Of a stretch of 64,000 nt of DNA, positions 30,098 to 39,070 are shown in pieces. Where the stretch lies: positions 2,542,001-2,606,000 of the forward strand of contig NZ_CP080767.1 of the NCBI RefSeq assembly GCF_019602855.1. The letters are read 5' to 3'. A program made the translations under genes and the position numbers. Source of the stretch: Cupriavidus pinatubonensis. GTDB lineage: Bacteria > Pseudomonadota > Gammaproteobacteria > Burkholderiales > Burkholderiaceae. Under the pieces are notes generated by a model. That model worked only from the letters and a program-made list of their open reading frames with translations, was not told the DNA's origin and did no database searches. The stretch's first letter is position 1, and each line of letters opens with the position of its first letter.

Positions 30098-30631
30098 ATG
30101 GCCCAAACCCCGATGCGTCCCATCCCCCGCCTTATCTTTGCTTCGCGCTGGCTCCAGCTGCCCCTCTATCTCGGCCTGATCGTCGCGCAGGGCGTCTACG
30201 TCTATCACTTCATGGTGGAGGTATGGCACCTGCTGTCGCATGTGACCGAGTACGACGAGAACAAGATCATGCTGGTCGTGCTGGGCCTCATCGACGTGGT
30301 GATGATCTCGAACCTGCTGATCATGGTGATCGTGGGCGGCTACGAGACCTTCGTTTCCCGCCTCGGGATCGACAACCACCCCGACGAGCCGGAATGGCTC
30401 GACCACGTCAACGCCGGCGTGCTGAAGGTCAAGCTGTCGATGGCGCTGATCGGCATTTCCTCGATCCACCTGCTCAAGACGTTCATCGACGCCGAACAGC
30501 GTTCGACCCACACGATCATGTGGCAGGTCGCTATTCACCTGGCATTCCTGATGTCGGCGCTGGCAATGGCCTGGGTAGACCACATGGTTTCCCATCCGGC
30601 CGCCGGCCACGCGAAGTCCGAGTCATACTAA
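30098..30631 (+). CDS. YqhA/UPF0114 family membrane protein
   Basis: A 177-residue inner-membrane protein with four hydrophobic segments: ~13-35, 55-80, 110-130 and 145-162. IDVVMISNLLIMVIVGGYETF near 65-85 is the family hallmark. LDHVNAGVLKVKLSMALIGIS follows. The role is unknown. The first good Met is at 30098 (MAQTPM); a second at 30113 is possible. Confidence 0.85.
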   Translation: MAQTPMRPIPRLIFASRWLQLPLYLGLIVAQGVYVYHFMVEVWHLLSHVTEYDENKIMLVVLGLIDVVMISNLLIMVIVGGYETFVSRLGIDNHPDEPEWLDHVNAGVLKVKLSMALIGISSIHLLKTFIDAEQRSTHTIMWQVAIHLAFLMSALAMAWVDHMVSHPAAGHAKSESY

Positions 30632-30821
30632 AGCGGCATACATCGTCGGCTTCACCCCGGACCGCGACCTTGTGCCGCGGTTTTCGATCGGGTGTCGTCA
30701 ATGCCAACATGTGCCGTAATATGCACGGCGAGCCGTGTAGACGCCTGTATGCAGCCGGGCAGAGCGCCCCGGCTCGGTGTATGATTTCGGGCTGTGTTTC
30801 ACCGCTGCCACCCCCCACAAA

Positions 30822-32345
30822 ATGACCGTCATCAAGCAAGAAGACCTCATCCAGAGCGTCGCAGACTCCCTGCAGTACATCAGCTACTACCACCCGATGG
30901 ACTACATCACCAGCCTGGGCCGTGCCTATGAGCTGGAGCAGAGTCCCGCGGCAAAGGATGCGATCGCGCAGATCCTGACCAACAGCCGCATGTGCGCGGA
31001 AGGCAAGCGCCCCATCTGTCAGGACACCGGCATCGTCACGGTCTTCGTCAAGGTGGGCATGGACGTGCGCTGGGATGGCGCCACCATGGGCCTGACCGAC
31101 ATGATCAACGAAGGCGTGCGCCGCGGCTATACGCACCCGGACAACGTGCTGCGCGCGTCGATCGTCAGCCCGCCCGAAGGTGGCCGCAAAAACACCAAGG
31201 ACAACACCCCGGCCGTGATCCACTACGAAGTGGTGCCGGGCAACACGGTGGACATCCAGGTCGCGGCCAAGGGCGGCGGCTCGGAGAACAAGTCCAAGTT
31301 CGTGATGCTGAACCCGTCCGACTCGATCGTTGACTGGGTGCTGAAGACCGTGCCGACCATGGGCGCCGGCTGGTGCCCGCCGGGCATGCTGGGCATCGGC
31401 ATCGGCGGTACCGCCGAGAAGGCCATGGTCATGGCCAAGGAATCGCTGATGGAGTCCATCGACATCCAGGACATCATCGCTCGTGGTCCGAAGGACTGGG
31501 TCGAGGAACTGCGCGTCGAGCTCTACGAGAAGGTCAACGCGCTGGGCATTGGCGCGCAAGGCCTGGGCGGCCTGGCCACCGTGCTGGACGTCAAGATCAT
31601 GGCCTGCCCGACGCACGCTGCGTCCAAGCCGGTCGCGATGATCCCGAACTGCGCAGCCACCCGCCACGTGCACTTCACGCTGGACGGCAGCGGCCCGGCC
31701 AAGCTGGAAGCGCCGGACCTGTCGCAATGGCCGAAGGTCGAGTGGGCGCCTAACACCGAAACGTCGAAGCGCGTCGACCTGAACACGCTGACGCCGGAAG
31801 AAGTCGCCTCGTGGAAGCCGGGCCAGACCCTGCTGCTCAACGGCAAGATGCTGACCGGCCGCGACGCCGCGCACAAGCGCATCGCCGACATGCTGGCCAA
31901 GGGCGAAAAGCTGCCGGTGGACTTCAAGAACCGCGTGATCTACTACGTCGGCCCGGTTGACCCGGTCCGTGACGAGGCCGTCGGCCCGGCAGGCCCCACC
32001 ACCGCCACACGCATGGACAAGTTCACCGAGATGATGCTGGCGGAAACCGGCCTGATCTCGATGATCGGCAAGGCCGAGCGCGGCCCGGTAGCCATCGAAG
32101 CCATCAAGAAGCACAAGTCGGCTTACCTGATGGCCGTGGGCGGCGCCGCTTACCTGGTGGCCAAGGCCATCAAGGAAGCCAAGGTCGTCGGCTTCGAAGA
32201 CCTCGGCATGGAAGCCATCTACGAGTTCGACGTCAAGGACATGCCCGTGACCGTCGCCGTGGACAGCCAAGGCACTTCGGTCCACAAGACCGGCCCTGCG
32301 GAATGGCAGGCCAAGATCGGCAAGATTCCGGTCGCGGCGCTGTAA
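30822..32345 (+). CDS. Class I fumarate hydratase, iron-sulfur type
   Basis: A 507-residue class I fumarase that interconverts fumarate and malate in the TCA cycle with an oxygen-sensitive 4Fe-4S cluster. Cluster Cys candidates lie in KRPICQDTGIVTVFVK near 63-78, in MACPTHAASKP near 264, and in the AGWCPPGMLG region near 185. The N-terminal alpha and C-terminal beta (from about 330) domains are fused, as in FumA/FumB. A strong terminator follows. The start is the ATG at 30822 (MTVIKQED). Confidence 0.93.
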   Translation: MTVIKQEDLIQSVADSLQYISYYHPMDYITSLGRAYELEQSPAAKDAIAQILTNSRMCAEGKRPICQDTGIVTVFVKVGMDVRWDGATMGLTDMINEGVRRGYTHPDNVLRASIVSPPEGGRKNTKDNTPAVIHYEVVPGNTVDIQVAAKGGGSENKSKFVMLNPSDSIVDWVLKTVPTMGAGWCPPGMLGIGIGGTAEKAMVMAKESLMESIDIQDIIARGPKDWVEELRVELYEKVNALGIGAQGLGGLATVLDVKIMACPTHAASKPVAMIPNCAATRHVHFTLDGSGPAKLEAPDLSQWPKVEWAPNTETSKRVDLNTLTPEEVASWKPGQTLLLNGKMLTGRDAAHKRIADMLAKGEKLPVDFKNRVIYYVGPVDPVRDEAVGPAGPTTATRMDKFTEMMLAETGLISMIGKAERGPVAIEAIKKHKSAYLMAVGGAAYLVAKAIKEAKVVGFEDLGMEAIYEFDVKDMPVTVAVDSQGTSVHKTGPAEWQAKIGKIPVAAL

Positions 32346-32365
32346 GATTGCGCATCTGCATAAGA

Positions 32366-32390
32366 AAGCCGGGCTCCGCCCGGCTTTTTT
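32366..32390 (+). terminator. Rho-independent terminator after fumarase
   Basis: AAGCCGGGC and GCCCGGCTT form a GC-rich stem around a short loop, followed by a run of six T. Confidence 0.85.
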
Positions 32391-32417
32391 CCATCCCCGC
32401 CCTTCTGCTTGCCTAAC

Positions 32418-33227
32418 GTGAACCCCGCACCCATCGGCGTCTTCGATTCCGGCCTCGGCGGCCTGTCCGTGCTGCGCGAGATCCGCGCGCTGCTGCCGCA
32501 TGAATCGCTGCTCTACCTGGCCGACTCGAAGTACGCGCCCTATGGCGAGAAACCGGAAGCTTTCGTGCAGGCGCGTACGCTGCAGGCGTGCGAGTGGCTG
32601 CTCGCGCAAGGCTGCAAGGCTCTGGTGATCGCGTGCAACACTGCCACCGGCCATGCCGTGGAGCTGCTGCGCCAAACACTTCCCGTGCCGATCATCGGCG
32701 TGGAACCGGGACTCAAGCCGGCTGCGGCGGCCAGCCAAAGCAAAGTCGTGGGCGTGCTGGCCACGGCCAACACGCTCAAGAGCGGCAAGTTCGCGCGGCT
32801 GCTGGCATCACTCGACGGCGAAAGCCGCTTTATCTGCGAAGCGGGACTGGGCCTTGTGCCACTGATCGAGCAAGGCGACATCGATGGCCCCGACATCCGC
32901 GGGCGGCTCGACAATTACCTCACGCCGATGCTCGAGGCCGGCGCCGACACACTGGTACTCGGCTGCACTCACTACCCTTTCCTGTCCGACACCATCCGCG
33001 ACATGGTCGGCAATCAGCTGACACTGGTGGATACGGGCAGCGCGATCGCACGTCAGCTGGCGCGCAAGCTCGTCGAGCACGATCTTGCCGTTGCGCCCGG
33101 CGCCGTGCCGCAAGACCGCTTCGTCTCGACCAAGGATGCCGCCCACCTCAGGCAGATGGCCGCCGCGCTGCTGCATATCGAAACGCAGGCGGAAACGGTA
33201 GCCATCGAACCCGCCCCGGCTTTCTGA
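32418..33227 (+). CDS. murI: Glutamate racemase
   Basis: A 269-residue racemase making D-glutamate for peptidoglycan. IGVFDSGLGGLSVLREI is at the N-terminus. The two catalytic Cys are in VIACNTATGHA near 74 and VLGCTHYPFL near 184. There is no ATG at the right place: GTG at 32418 or TTG at 32409 must be used, and neither has a strong ribosome-binding site. It ends three bases from the convergent AAA+ gene. With the broken D-amino-acid aminotransferase, this may be the main D-Glu source. Confidence 0.93.
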   Translation: MNPAPIGVFDSGLGGLSVLREIRALLPHESLLYLADSKYAPYGEKPEAFVQARTLQACEWLLAQGCKALVIACNTATGHAVELLRQTLPVPIIGVEPGLKPAAAASQSKVVGVLATANTLKSGKFARLLASLDGESRFICEAGLGLVPLIEQGDIDGPDIRGRLDNYLTPMLEAGADTLVLGCTHYPFLSDTIRDMVGNQLTLVDTGSAIARQLARKLVEHDLAVAPGAVPQDRFVSTKDAAHLRQMAAALLHIETQAETVAIEPAPAF

Positions 33228-33230
33228 CGC

Positions 33231-35531
33231 CTATCGCAGGAACCCCACCGGACGGTGCGCGCGCACGTCTGGCTTGACTGCATGCTCATGGCGCAACTGC
33301 GCGAGGAATTCCTCTGGCGTCAGTGAGTCCCCGAGCAGCACGCACTGGCGCTTGACCGTGGCGAAGTCACCCGGAGTCAGGCAATCCATCGCATCGAGTT
33401 CGTGCCGCATGGACTCCGTCAGCCGGGTTTCATCGCCTTCGAGCGCTTCGTCGACGAACATCGTGACTCGCTGCGCGGGCTTCAGCGGCAGGAAGCGGAT
33501 CTTGAACGAGAACCTGCGCAAGGCGGCCTCATCGATGCGGTCGAACAGGTTGGTCGTGCAGACGAAAATGCCGTTGAAGCGCTCCATGCCCTGAAGCATC
33601 TCGTTGACCTCGGATACCTCATAGTTGCGCACGGCCTGCTGGCGGCTCTGCATGAAACTGTCGGCTTCGTCGAGCAACAGCACGGCACCGTCTTCCTCGG
33701 CCCGCGCAAACATCGCGGCAATCTGCTGTTCGGTTTCGCCGACGTACTTGCTCATCAGGTCGGAGGCGCGCCGGATCATCAGTGGCATGTCGAGTGCGGC
33801 GGCAATGTGCTCGGCAAGCGCGGTCTTGCCCGTGCCCGGTGGGCCGTAGAAACACAGCGTGCCGCGCTCGCGCACGCGCAGCGCCTCGATGATCTTGGCG
33901 ACTTCGTAGCGGGTTTCCAGGTGCAGGTTGTCGAGGCGGTAATGCGTCACCACCGGTCGCGCCTCGGCTTCCGGTCGCAGCCCCATCGCGCGGTCAGCGT
34001 GTTCGAGCTGGCGCAGGATCAGCGCCTCGACGGGTTCGTCCACGTCGGGCCGCGCGAGCTGCACGAAGCGCGCGGCGGATTGCACTTGCGCCGGCGTGAG
34101 CGTCTTGCGCCCCGCCAGCGCTGTGATGAAGGCATCGCTGACATCGAGCCCGCCCAGATGCTTGCGAATGATGTTTTCGCGCACCAGCGGCGGCGGAATC
34201 TTCAGTTCGAGGTGGAACTGAAAGCGGCGCAGGTACGCCGGATCGATCTGGCGAATCGAATTCGAGATCCAGATCACGGGCACCGGGTTCTGCTCTAGCG
34301 TCTGGTTGACCCAGGCCTTGCCGTTGACCGACGCACGCGGATCTTCCTGGGCAAACAGGCTCATCAGTTCGCGCGAGCTCCCGGGAAAAACGTCCTCGAC
34401 TTCGTCGAACAGCAGCGCCGTGCGCGGCCGCCCGCGCAGGAAAGCCTGCGATACCTGCAGCGACCGGTAGCGGTCCTTGCCCGAAAGGCTGTTACCGTCG
34501 CGGTCCAGGCAATCGACCTCGTACAGCTCGCAGCCGGACTCGCAGGCCAGCAGGCGCGCAAACTCGGTCTTGCCGGTGCCGGGCGGGCCATAGATCAGCA
34601 CATTCACACCAGCCGCGTGCTGGCGCGTGGCATTGGAAAGCAACGCGGAAAGATAGCGCGCGTCGGTTTCCACATGCGGATAGTCGGTCACGGTCAGCGT
34701 GGGCGGCGCGGCCGGCCGCGTGAAGACCGCCATCATCTCGGCTTCGTTCGCGTAGTTGCCGAGCAGTACGTGCAGCAGGCGGTCGGACAGGCGCATCAGG
34801 TCGCCGAGATCGGTCACGCTGTTCTCGGGCAGCGGCTGTTCGATCAGGTTCAGCGTTTCCAGCCGGGAACCGGGCCGCAGCGACGCAGCGACGTCCGCCG
34901 GGCTGGCGCCGGTCAGGCCGGACAGGATCTGGAACGCTTCCTGGCTGTGCGCGACCTTGCAATCGACCATCACCGCACGCAGGTCGCGCTTGTACTTGGC
35001 CAGCGCCGCGTACAGCAACAGCTTGCGCTCGTGCTCGGGCAGGTCGAGCACATGGCTGAGCATGTCGATGTTGCGCACCAGCAGCACGCGTTCGCCATCA
35101 AGCCGGCTCGCGATGGCCGCAGCCGAGGCGTCGAACACTGCGAACATGTCCTTGGCGTGGTGCTTGACGTACTCATCAAGGTAGTAGAACAGCGCGCTCT
35201 CGTCGAACGCGCTGTTCCACTGCCCGTGGCGTTCCAGGAACTCCTCGGGCGTCAGGCGCCCCGCCCCTTTCCACGCCGGCATGTCGGCGCAGCGGGCCGA
35301 CAGGAAACGCTGCACGCGCAGTACGACACCGTACGGCCATACCATTTCCGGCGCGCTGACCGTGAGTACGTCATTGATATTGCTGCGCAGATTGAACCGA
35401 GGGCCCAACGCACATACGACGCGCAGGGCAAACTGGGCACACATCCAGTCCAGCGCCGAACTGGCCGAGATGCCCGGACCGGAGCGCAGTATCCGCGAGC
35501 GGTCCTCTTCAGCAAAACGTGTGAAGTCCAT
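33231..35531 (-). CDS. Tandem AAA+ ATPase of unknown role
   Basis: A 766-residue cytoplasmic protein with two AAA+ modules. The N-terminal ~280 residues are unrecognised. Module 1 has Walker A YGPPGTGKTEF near 315, Walker B LLFDEVED near 373, and an arginine-finger-like AYLRRFQF. Module 2 has Walker A YGPPGTGKTALAE near 563, LMSKYVGETEQQI, Walker B LLLDEADSF near 618, and ALRRFSFKI. Both sites look competent. Cdc48-like tandem architecture suggests a remodelling machine, but there is no protease or partner next door. The ATG at 35531 is chosen; 12 further codons upstream are possible. Confidence 0.8.
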   Translation of the reverse strand: MDFTRFAEEDRSRILRSGPGISASSALDWMCAQFALRVVCALGPRFNLRSNINDVLTVSAPEMVWPYGVVLRVQRFLSARCADMPAWKGAGRLTPEEFLERHGQWNSAFDESALFYYLDEYVKHHAKDMFAVFDASAAAIASRLDGERVLLVRNIDMLSHVLDLPEHERKLLLYAALAKYKRDLRAVMVDCKVAHSQEAFQILSGLTGASPADVAASLRPGSRLETLNLIEQPLPENSVTDLGDLMRLSDRLLHVLLGNYANEAEMMAVFTRPAAPPTLTVTDYPHVETDARYLSALLSNATRQHAAGVNVLIYGPPGTGKTEFARLLACESGCELYEVDCLDRDGNSLSGKDRYRSLQVSQAFLRGRPRTALLFDEVEDVFPGSSRELMSLFAQEDPRASVNGKAWVNQTLEQNPVPVIWISNSIRQIDPAYLRRFQFHLELKIPPPLVRENIIRKHLGGLDVSDAFITALAGRKTLTPAQVQSAARFVQLARPDVDEPVEALILRQLEHADRAMGLRPEAEARPVVTHYRLDNLHLETRYEVAKIIEALRVRERGTLCFYGPPGTGKTALAEHIAAALDMPLMIRRASDLMSKYVGETEQQIAAMFARAEEDGAVLLLDEADSFMQSRQQAVRNYEVSEVNEMLQGMERFNGIFVCTTNLFDRIDEAALRRFSFKIRFLPLKPAQRVTMFVDEALEGDETRLTESMRHELDAMDCLTPGDFATVKRQCVLLGDSLTPEEFLAQLRHEHAVKPDVRAHRPVGFLR

Positions 35532-35840
35532 CGCATCGTCCCCGTGTACCCGCGGGCGGCGCCGCAACCGGCCCCACCGCCACGCTTGCAGTCTTTTTCC
35601 TATGCTACGCGCTTTGCTGCTTGCAGCGCATTCGGCCGCCCTGCCATTCGCCGGTCACTGTGGTACCGGCCACCAATGCGAAATTGCTGCCTGGATTTGA
35701 GGGTATAACTGCGCTTCGGACAAATTTCCAGCTGCGACGCACAAATCACAACAAATAAGAATCATTATCGTTTATACTATCCAGCTACACGCCGCCCGAG
35801 AGTGGCGCTCCCCAGCAGACCCATTGCAGGAGCGTTTATC
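35532..35840. other. Intergenic region between AAA+ gene and tonB operon
   Basis: 309 bases without a larger gene. Its right part carries the Fur-type box and -10 element of the tonB operon; no structured RNA was seen. Confidence 0.5.
35751..35778 (+). promoter_or_regulatory. Fur-type box and -10 element of the tonB operon
   Basis: Bases 35751-35769 match the 19-base Fur consensus at 14 positions, including a perfect right part AATCATTATC. A -10-like TATACT follows at 35773-35778. Binding here would cover the promoter spacer, the usual arrangement for iron-dependent repression. Confidence 0.65.
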
Positions 35841-35906
35841 ATGGAATTGCTTGTCAGCTTGCTGGTCGGATGTGGTATCTCGCTGATTCTGTTCTATCGC
35901 AAGTGA
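35841..35906 (+). CDS. 21-residue predicted membrane microprotein upstream of tonB
   Basis: A short ORF encodes 21 residues, beginning MELLVSLLVGCGISLIL and ending FYRK. GCAGGAG (35826-35832) is a good ribosome-binding site. It is almost wholly hydrophobic with one Cys and a basic end, which suits a single TM helix with the positive end in the cytoplasm. It lies between the Fur-type promoter and tonB, 33 bases upstream of the tonB ATG. It could be a microprotein of the TonB system or a leader ORF affecting tonB translation. No family is recognised. Confidence 0.5.
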   Translation: MELLVSLLVGCGISLILFYRK

Positions 35907-35939
35907 CTTGTGCCGTCCGGCAGACCTGTTGTTCATCCC

Positions 35940-36596
35940 ATGTTCGATCAACGCTTCTTCAAGATTACGCTCGCCGTCCTGCTGTTCCACGCCGGCCTGC
36001 TTTACCTGATCCAGAGCGGCATGGGCCGCAAGATGACCGAGGCGGTGATCGCCCCGGAAATCATCGCCCGCATCATTCCGCTCGAGCAGCCTAAGCCGGC
36101 CGCCCCGGAACCGCCCAAGCCCAAGACGGAAACGCCACCCAAGCAGGTCAAGGTGACCACGCCGCGGCCGACGCCGCAGCAGCCCAAGCCGGTTCCGCAA
36201 CCAGTCGCCGCGCTGCCGCCATCGCCCACTGCGATCGAGGCCCCGCCGTCGCCCCCTGCTCCGCCCACCCCGGCGCCCGCGCCAGCGCCTGAGCCGGCGC
36301 CCGTCGCCGCAGCACCCCGCGCCGTCGGTATCGGCGAGATCCAGTGCTCGCCGCCGCAACCGAGCTATCCGGCCCAGTCACGTCGCATGGGCGAGACCGG
36401 CAAGACCGTGGTCCGACTGACAACCGACGAAACCGGCAAGGTGATCAAGACCTCGGTGGTATCTAGCAGTGGATCGTCACGACTGGATAATGCTGCTGTG
36501 GAGGCCGTCCAGCGTATGCGCTGCAAGCCGTACATGGACAACGGCCGCGCCATCGCCGTGACCGCGCAGCAGCCGATCGGATTCGAACTCAACTGA
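35940..36596 (+). CDS. tonB: TonB energy-transducing protein
   Basis: A 218-residue TonB. An N-terminal TM anchor (about 6-22; KITLAVLLFHAGLLYLI) includes the conserved His needed for ExbB/D coupling. A long Pro/Lys/Ala-rich periplasmic spacer follows at ~40-125. The C-terminal domain (from ~130) has SYPAQSRRMGETGKTVVRL, which contacts outer-membrane receptors. It opens the tonB-exbB-exbD unit under a Fur-type site. The ATG at 35940 is chosen. Confidence 0.95.
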   Translation: MFDQRFFKITLAVLLFHAGLLYLIQSGMGRKMTEAVIAPEIIARIIPLEQPKPAAPEPPKPKTETPPKQVKVTTPRPTPQQPKPVPQPVAALPPSPTAIEAPPSPPAPPTPAPAPAPEPAPVAAAPRAVGIGEIQCSPPQPSYPAQSRRMGETGKTVVRLTTDETGKVIKTSVVSSSGSSRLDNAAVEAVQRMRCKPYMDNGRAIAVTAQQPIGFELN

Positions 36597-36629
36597 TCTC
36601 AACCTACAACGCACCTACCAGGAACCAAC

Positions 36630-37358
36630 ATGCAGGATCTCGGACTTTCCCACCTCTGGTCGCAAGGCGATTTCGTCATGCGTGCGACGGCCATCATTCT
36701 GCTGATCATGTCGCTCTTGTCGTGGATCGTGATCCTCACCAAGGCGTGGGATCTGATTCGGCTGAAGAAGATGGCGCACGGCGCGGAAAAGCGCTTCTGG
36801 CACTCCGACGACTTCGACCACGCGCTGGAGACACTCGGTTCCAATGACGCGAACCCGTTCCGCACGCTGGCCATCGCCGGCAAGGAAGCGGCACAGCACC
36901 ACCGCGCCAGCCAGCCGCAACTGCATGACGTGATGGACATCTCCGACTGGCTGACGCGCTCGCTCAAGAGTTCGATCGACGACGCCGTGGCACACATGCA
37001 GTCTGGCCTGGCCGTGCTGGCTTCGGTTGGCTCGACCGCGCCGTTCGTGGGCCTGTTCGGCACGGTGTGGGGCATCTACCATGCACTGATCGGTATCGGT
37101 GCCTCAGGCGTGCCGACGATCGACAAGGTCGCCGGCCCGGTCGGTGAAGCGCTGATCATGACCGCTTTCGGCCTGGCCGTTGCGATTCCGGCCGTGCTGG
37201 GCTACAACGCACTGACCCGTGGCAACAAGTCGGTCATCTCCAAGCTGAACCGCTTCGCGCACGACCTGCACGCCTATTTCGTGACCGGCGCACGCGTTCG
37301 GCCGGCCAGCACCCGCGGCGACGACAACGCCGTACGCCTCGCCTCTGCACGGCAGTAA
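36630..37358 (+). CDS. exbB: ExbB proton-channel subunit of the TonB system
   Basis: A 242-residue MotA/TolQ/ExbB protein with three TM helices, near 18-38, 128-150 and 170-192. The conserved STAPFVGLFGTVWGIYHAL stretch is near 130-148. With ExbD it uses the proton gradient to energise TonB. It lies 33 bases after tonB and 24 bases before exbD. Confidence 0.95.
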   Translation: MQDLGLSHLWSQGDFVMRATAIILLIMSLLSWIVILTKAWDLIRLKKMAHGAEKRFWHSDDFDHALETLGSNDANPFRTLAIAGKEAAQHHRASQPQLHDVMDISDWLTRSLKSSIDDAVAHMQSGLAVLASVGSTAPFVGLFGTVWGIYHALIGIGASGVPTIDKVAGPVGEALIMTAFGLAVAIPAVLGYNALTRGNKSVISKLNRFAHDLHAYFVTGARVRPASTRGDDNAVRLASARQ

Positions 37359-37382
37359 CACTACCGCATCAAGGAAGTCATC

Positions 37383-37796
<414 letters not shown>

Positions 37797-37834
37797 ATTC
37801 TGATCGTCCGGCCACACCGGTCGACAGCTTCAGG

Positions 37835-37860
37835 AAAGGGCATCCCTACGGATGCCCTTT
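37835..37860 (+). terminator. Hairpin terminator after exbD
   Basis: AAAGGGCATCC and GGATGCCCTTT form a perfect 11-base stem with a four-base loop; a T-rich stretch (GTGCTTTT) follows. Confidence 0.75.
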
Positions 37861-37911
37861 GTGCTTTTGGTGCGTCAACTCGACGAGAGATGTAACGATT
37901 GATCAGCACCA

Positions 37912-37940
37912 TTGAAATGGTAATGGTTCTCATTTAATAT
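37912..37940 (+). promoter_or_regulatory. hemP promoter with Fur-type box
   Basis: TTGAAA (37912-37917) and TAATAT (37935-37940) are separated by 17 bases. A Fur-like sequence (37919-37937, 12 of 19 consensus positions) fills the spacer. This predicts iron-repressed hemP expression. Confidence 0.6.
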
Positions 37941-38022
37941 CCATTTCATCGCAAGCACATGCCTGTCGAAATCGCACTAGACAGTGTGCAAGCCAACCAA
38001 CCTTACCGCCGAACGGAGCCAG

Positions 38023-38346
38023 ATGATGAGCACCCTTTCCCTGCCGCTGTCGCAACCCCGTGAAGTTACCCGCCGCCGCCTGTCGTTGCGCCGCGTGGAA
38101 GTTTCGCCCCAGGGCCGACGCGATGCTGCTGCGGCATCCGCCCTCGAATCCGTGAAATCGGCCGTTGCAGCGTTGCCCGCAAGGCTGGAAGCGCTCGTGC
38201 GAGACAGCCTGCCGAGTACGCCGGCGAGCGAGCCCGTCGCGCTGGAAACGATCATGCGCGGCGCCACGACGCTGCCGATCCGCCACAACGGCGACATCTA
38301 CACGCTGCGCGTCACGCGCTACGGCAAGCTGATCCTGACGAAGTAA
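38023..38346 (+). CDS. hemP: HemP/HmuP family heme-uptake regulator protein
   Basis: A 107-residue protein whose last ~30 residues form the HemP core (TTLPIRHNGDIYTLRVTRYG, then KLILTK at the end). The N-terminal half is a basic, Arg-rich extension, longer than in classical ~60-residue HemP. In Burkholderiales HemP/HmuP activates heme-receptor genes under iron starvation. It has its own Fur-type promoter. CGGAGCC upstream supports ATG 38023 or the adjacent 38026. Confidence 0.85.
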   Translation: MMSTLSLPLSQPREVTRRRLSLRRVEVSPQGRRDAAAASALESVKSAVAALPARLEALVRDSLPSTPASEPVALETIMRGATTLPIRHNGDIYTLRVTRYGKLILTK

Positions 38347-38477
38347 AGGGAATGCACGACGCCTGCACTATGGTGCGGGCTGTGGAGAAATGAGAAGCCG
38401 GGGGAGCGGCAGGCCGAACGGCCCGCCGGGAGGATGCAAATGCCAGCCCCGCCGCTGCGGGGCTCTACGACGAGCGA

Positions 38478-38885
38478 TCAGAGACCCAGCGCAGCAATGC
38501 CGGCACGGGCGATCTGCGCGTCTTCCGTCGACTTGACACCGGAGACACCCACTGCGCCAACAACCTGGTCGTTGTGGACGATAGGCACGCCGCCCTCCAG
38601 CATGCCCTGCAGCGTCGGGGCAGTCATGAACGAATAGCGGCCGTTGTTGATCATGTCTTCGTAGACCTTCGACTCGCGGCGGCCCAGCGACGACGTGCGG
38701 GCCTTTTCCGTGGCGATGTAGGCCGAGATTGGCGCGGCGCCATCCAGGCGCTGCATGGCCAGCATATGGCCACCATCATCCACCACCACGATCGAGACAG
38801 CCCACTGATGGGTCTTTGCCTCGGCCTCTGCTGCGGCCATGATCTTCTTCACGTCTTCTGCCGTCAGCACGGTCTTTTGCTGCAT
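38478..38885 (-). CDS. GlcG/HbpS-family (DUF336) protein
   Basis: A 135-residue protein of the GlcG/HbpS family. Visible family stretches are AVSIVVVDDGGHMLAMQRLDGA near 29-50 (longest run quoted in part), ARTSSLGRRES, and the closing GGVPIVHNDQVVGAVGVSG near 99-117. There is no signal peptide, so it is cytosolic. Some members bind heme or sense its breakdown, and it lies beside hemP; others sit in glycolate loci. Heme involvement here is inference from context. Confidence 0.85.
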   Translation of the reverse strand: MQQKTVLTAEDVKKIMAAAEAEAKTHQWAVSIVVVDDGGHMLAMQRLDGAAPISAYIATEKARTSSLGRRESKVYEDMINNGRYSFMTAPTLQGMLEGGVPIVHNDQVVGAVGVSGVKSTEDAQIARAGIAALGL

Positions 38886-38997
38886 ACCACTCTCCTGATG
38901 TTCATACTGTGTGAACCGGAAGTATAGCGCTGCACAAATACCCCAGTCATCGCGCCAGCCGCGTCAGCAAAGGTCAAACACAATTGCCCAAAACGAC

Positions 38998-39021
38998 TTG
39001 ACCCGCACGAATGCGGGTCAA
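38998..39021. terminator. Perfect hairpin after the repeat-protein gene
   Basis: TTGACCCGCA pairs with TGCGGGTCAA around CGAA, 50 bases beyond the stop of the minus-strand repeat-protein gene. The T run is short. Confidence 0.5.
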
Positions 39022-39070
39022 TCTGCGGTCTGCAAGATGAGCGCCCTCAGCCGGCGCCATCCACTGCGGG

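Noticed and set aside
30531..32738. 735-codon minus-strand ORF
   Set aside because: It lies antisense to class I fumarase and has the His/Arg/Asp-rich makeup of a shadow frame.
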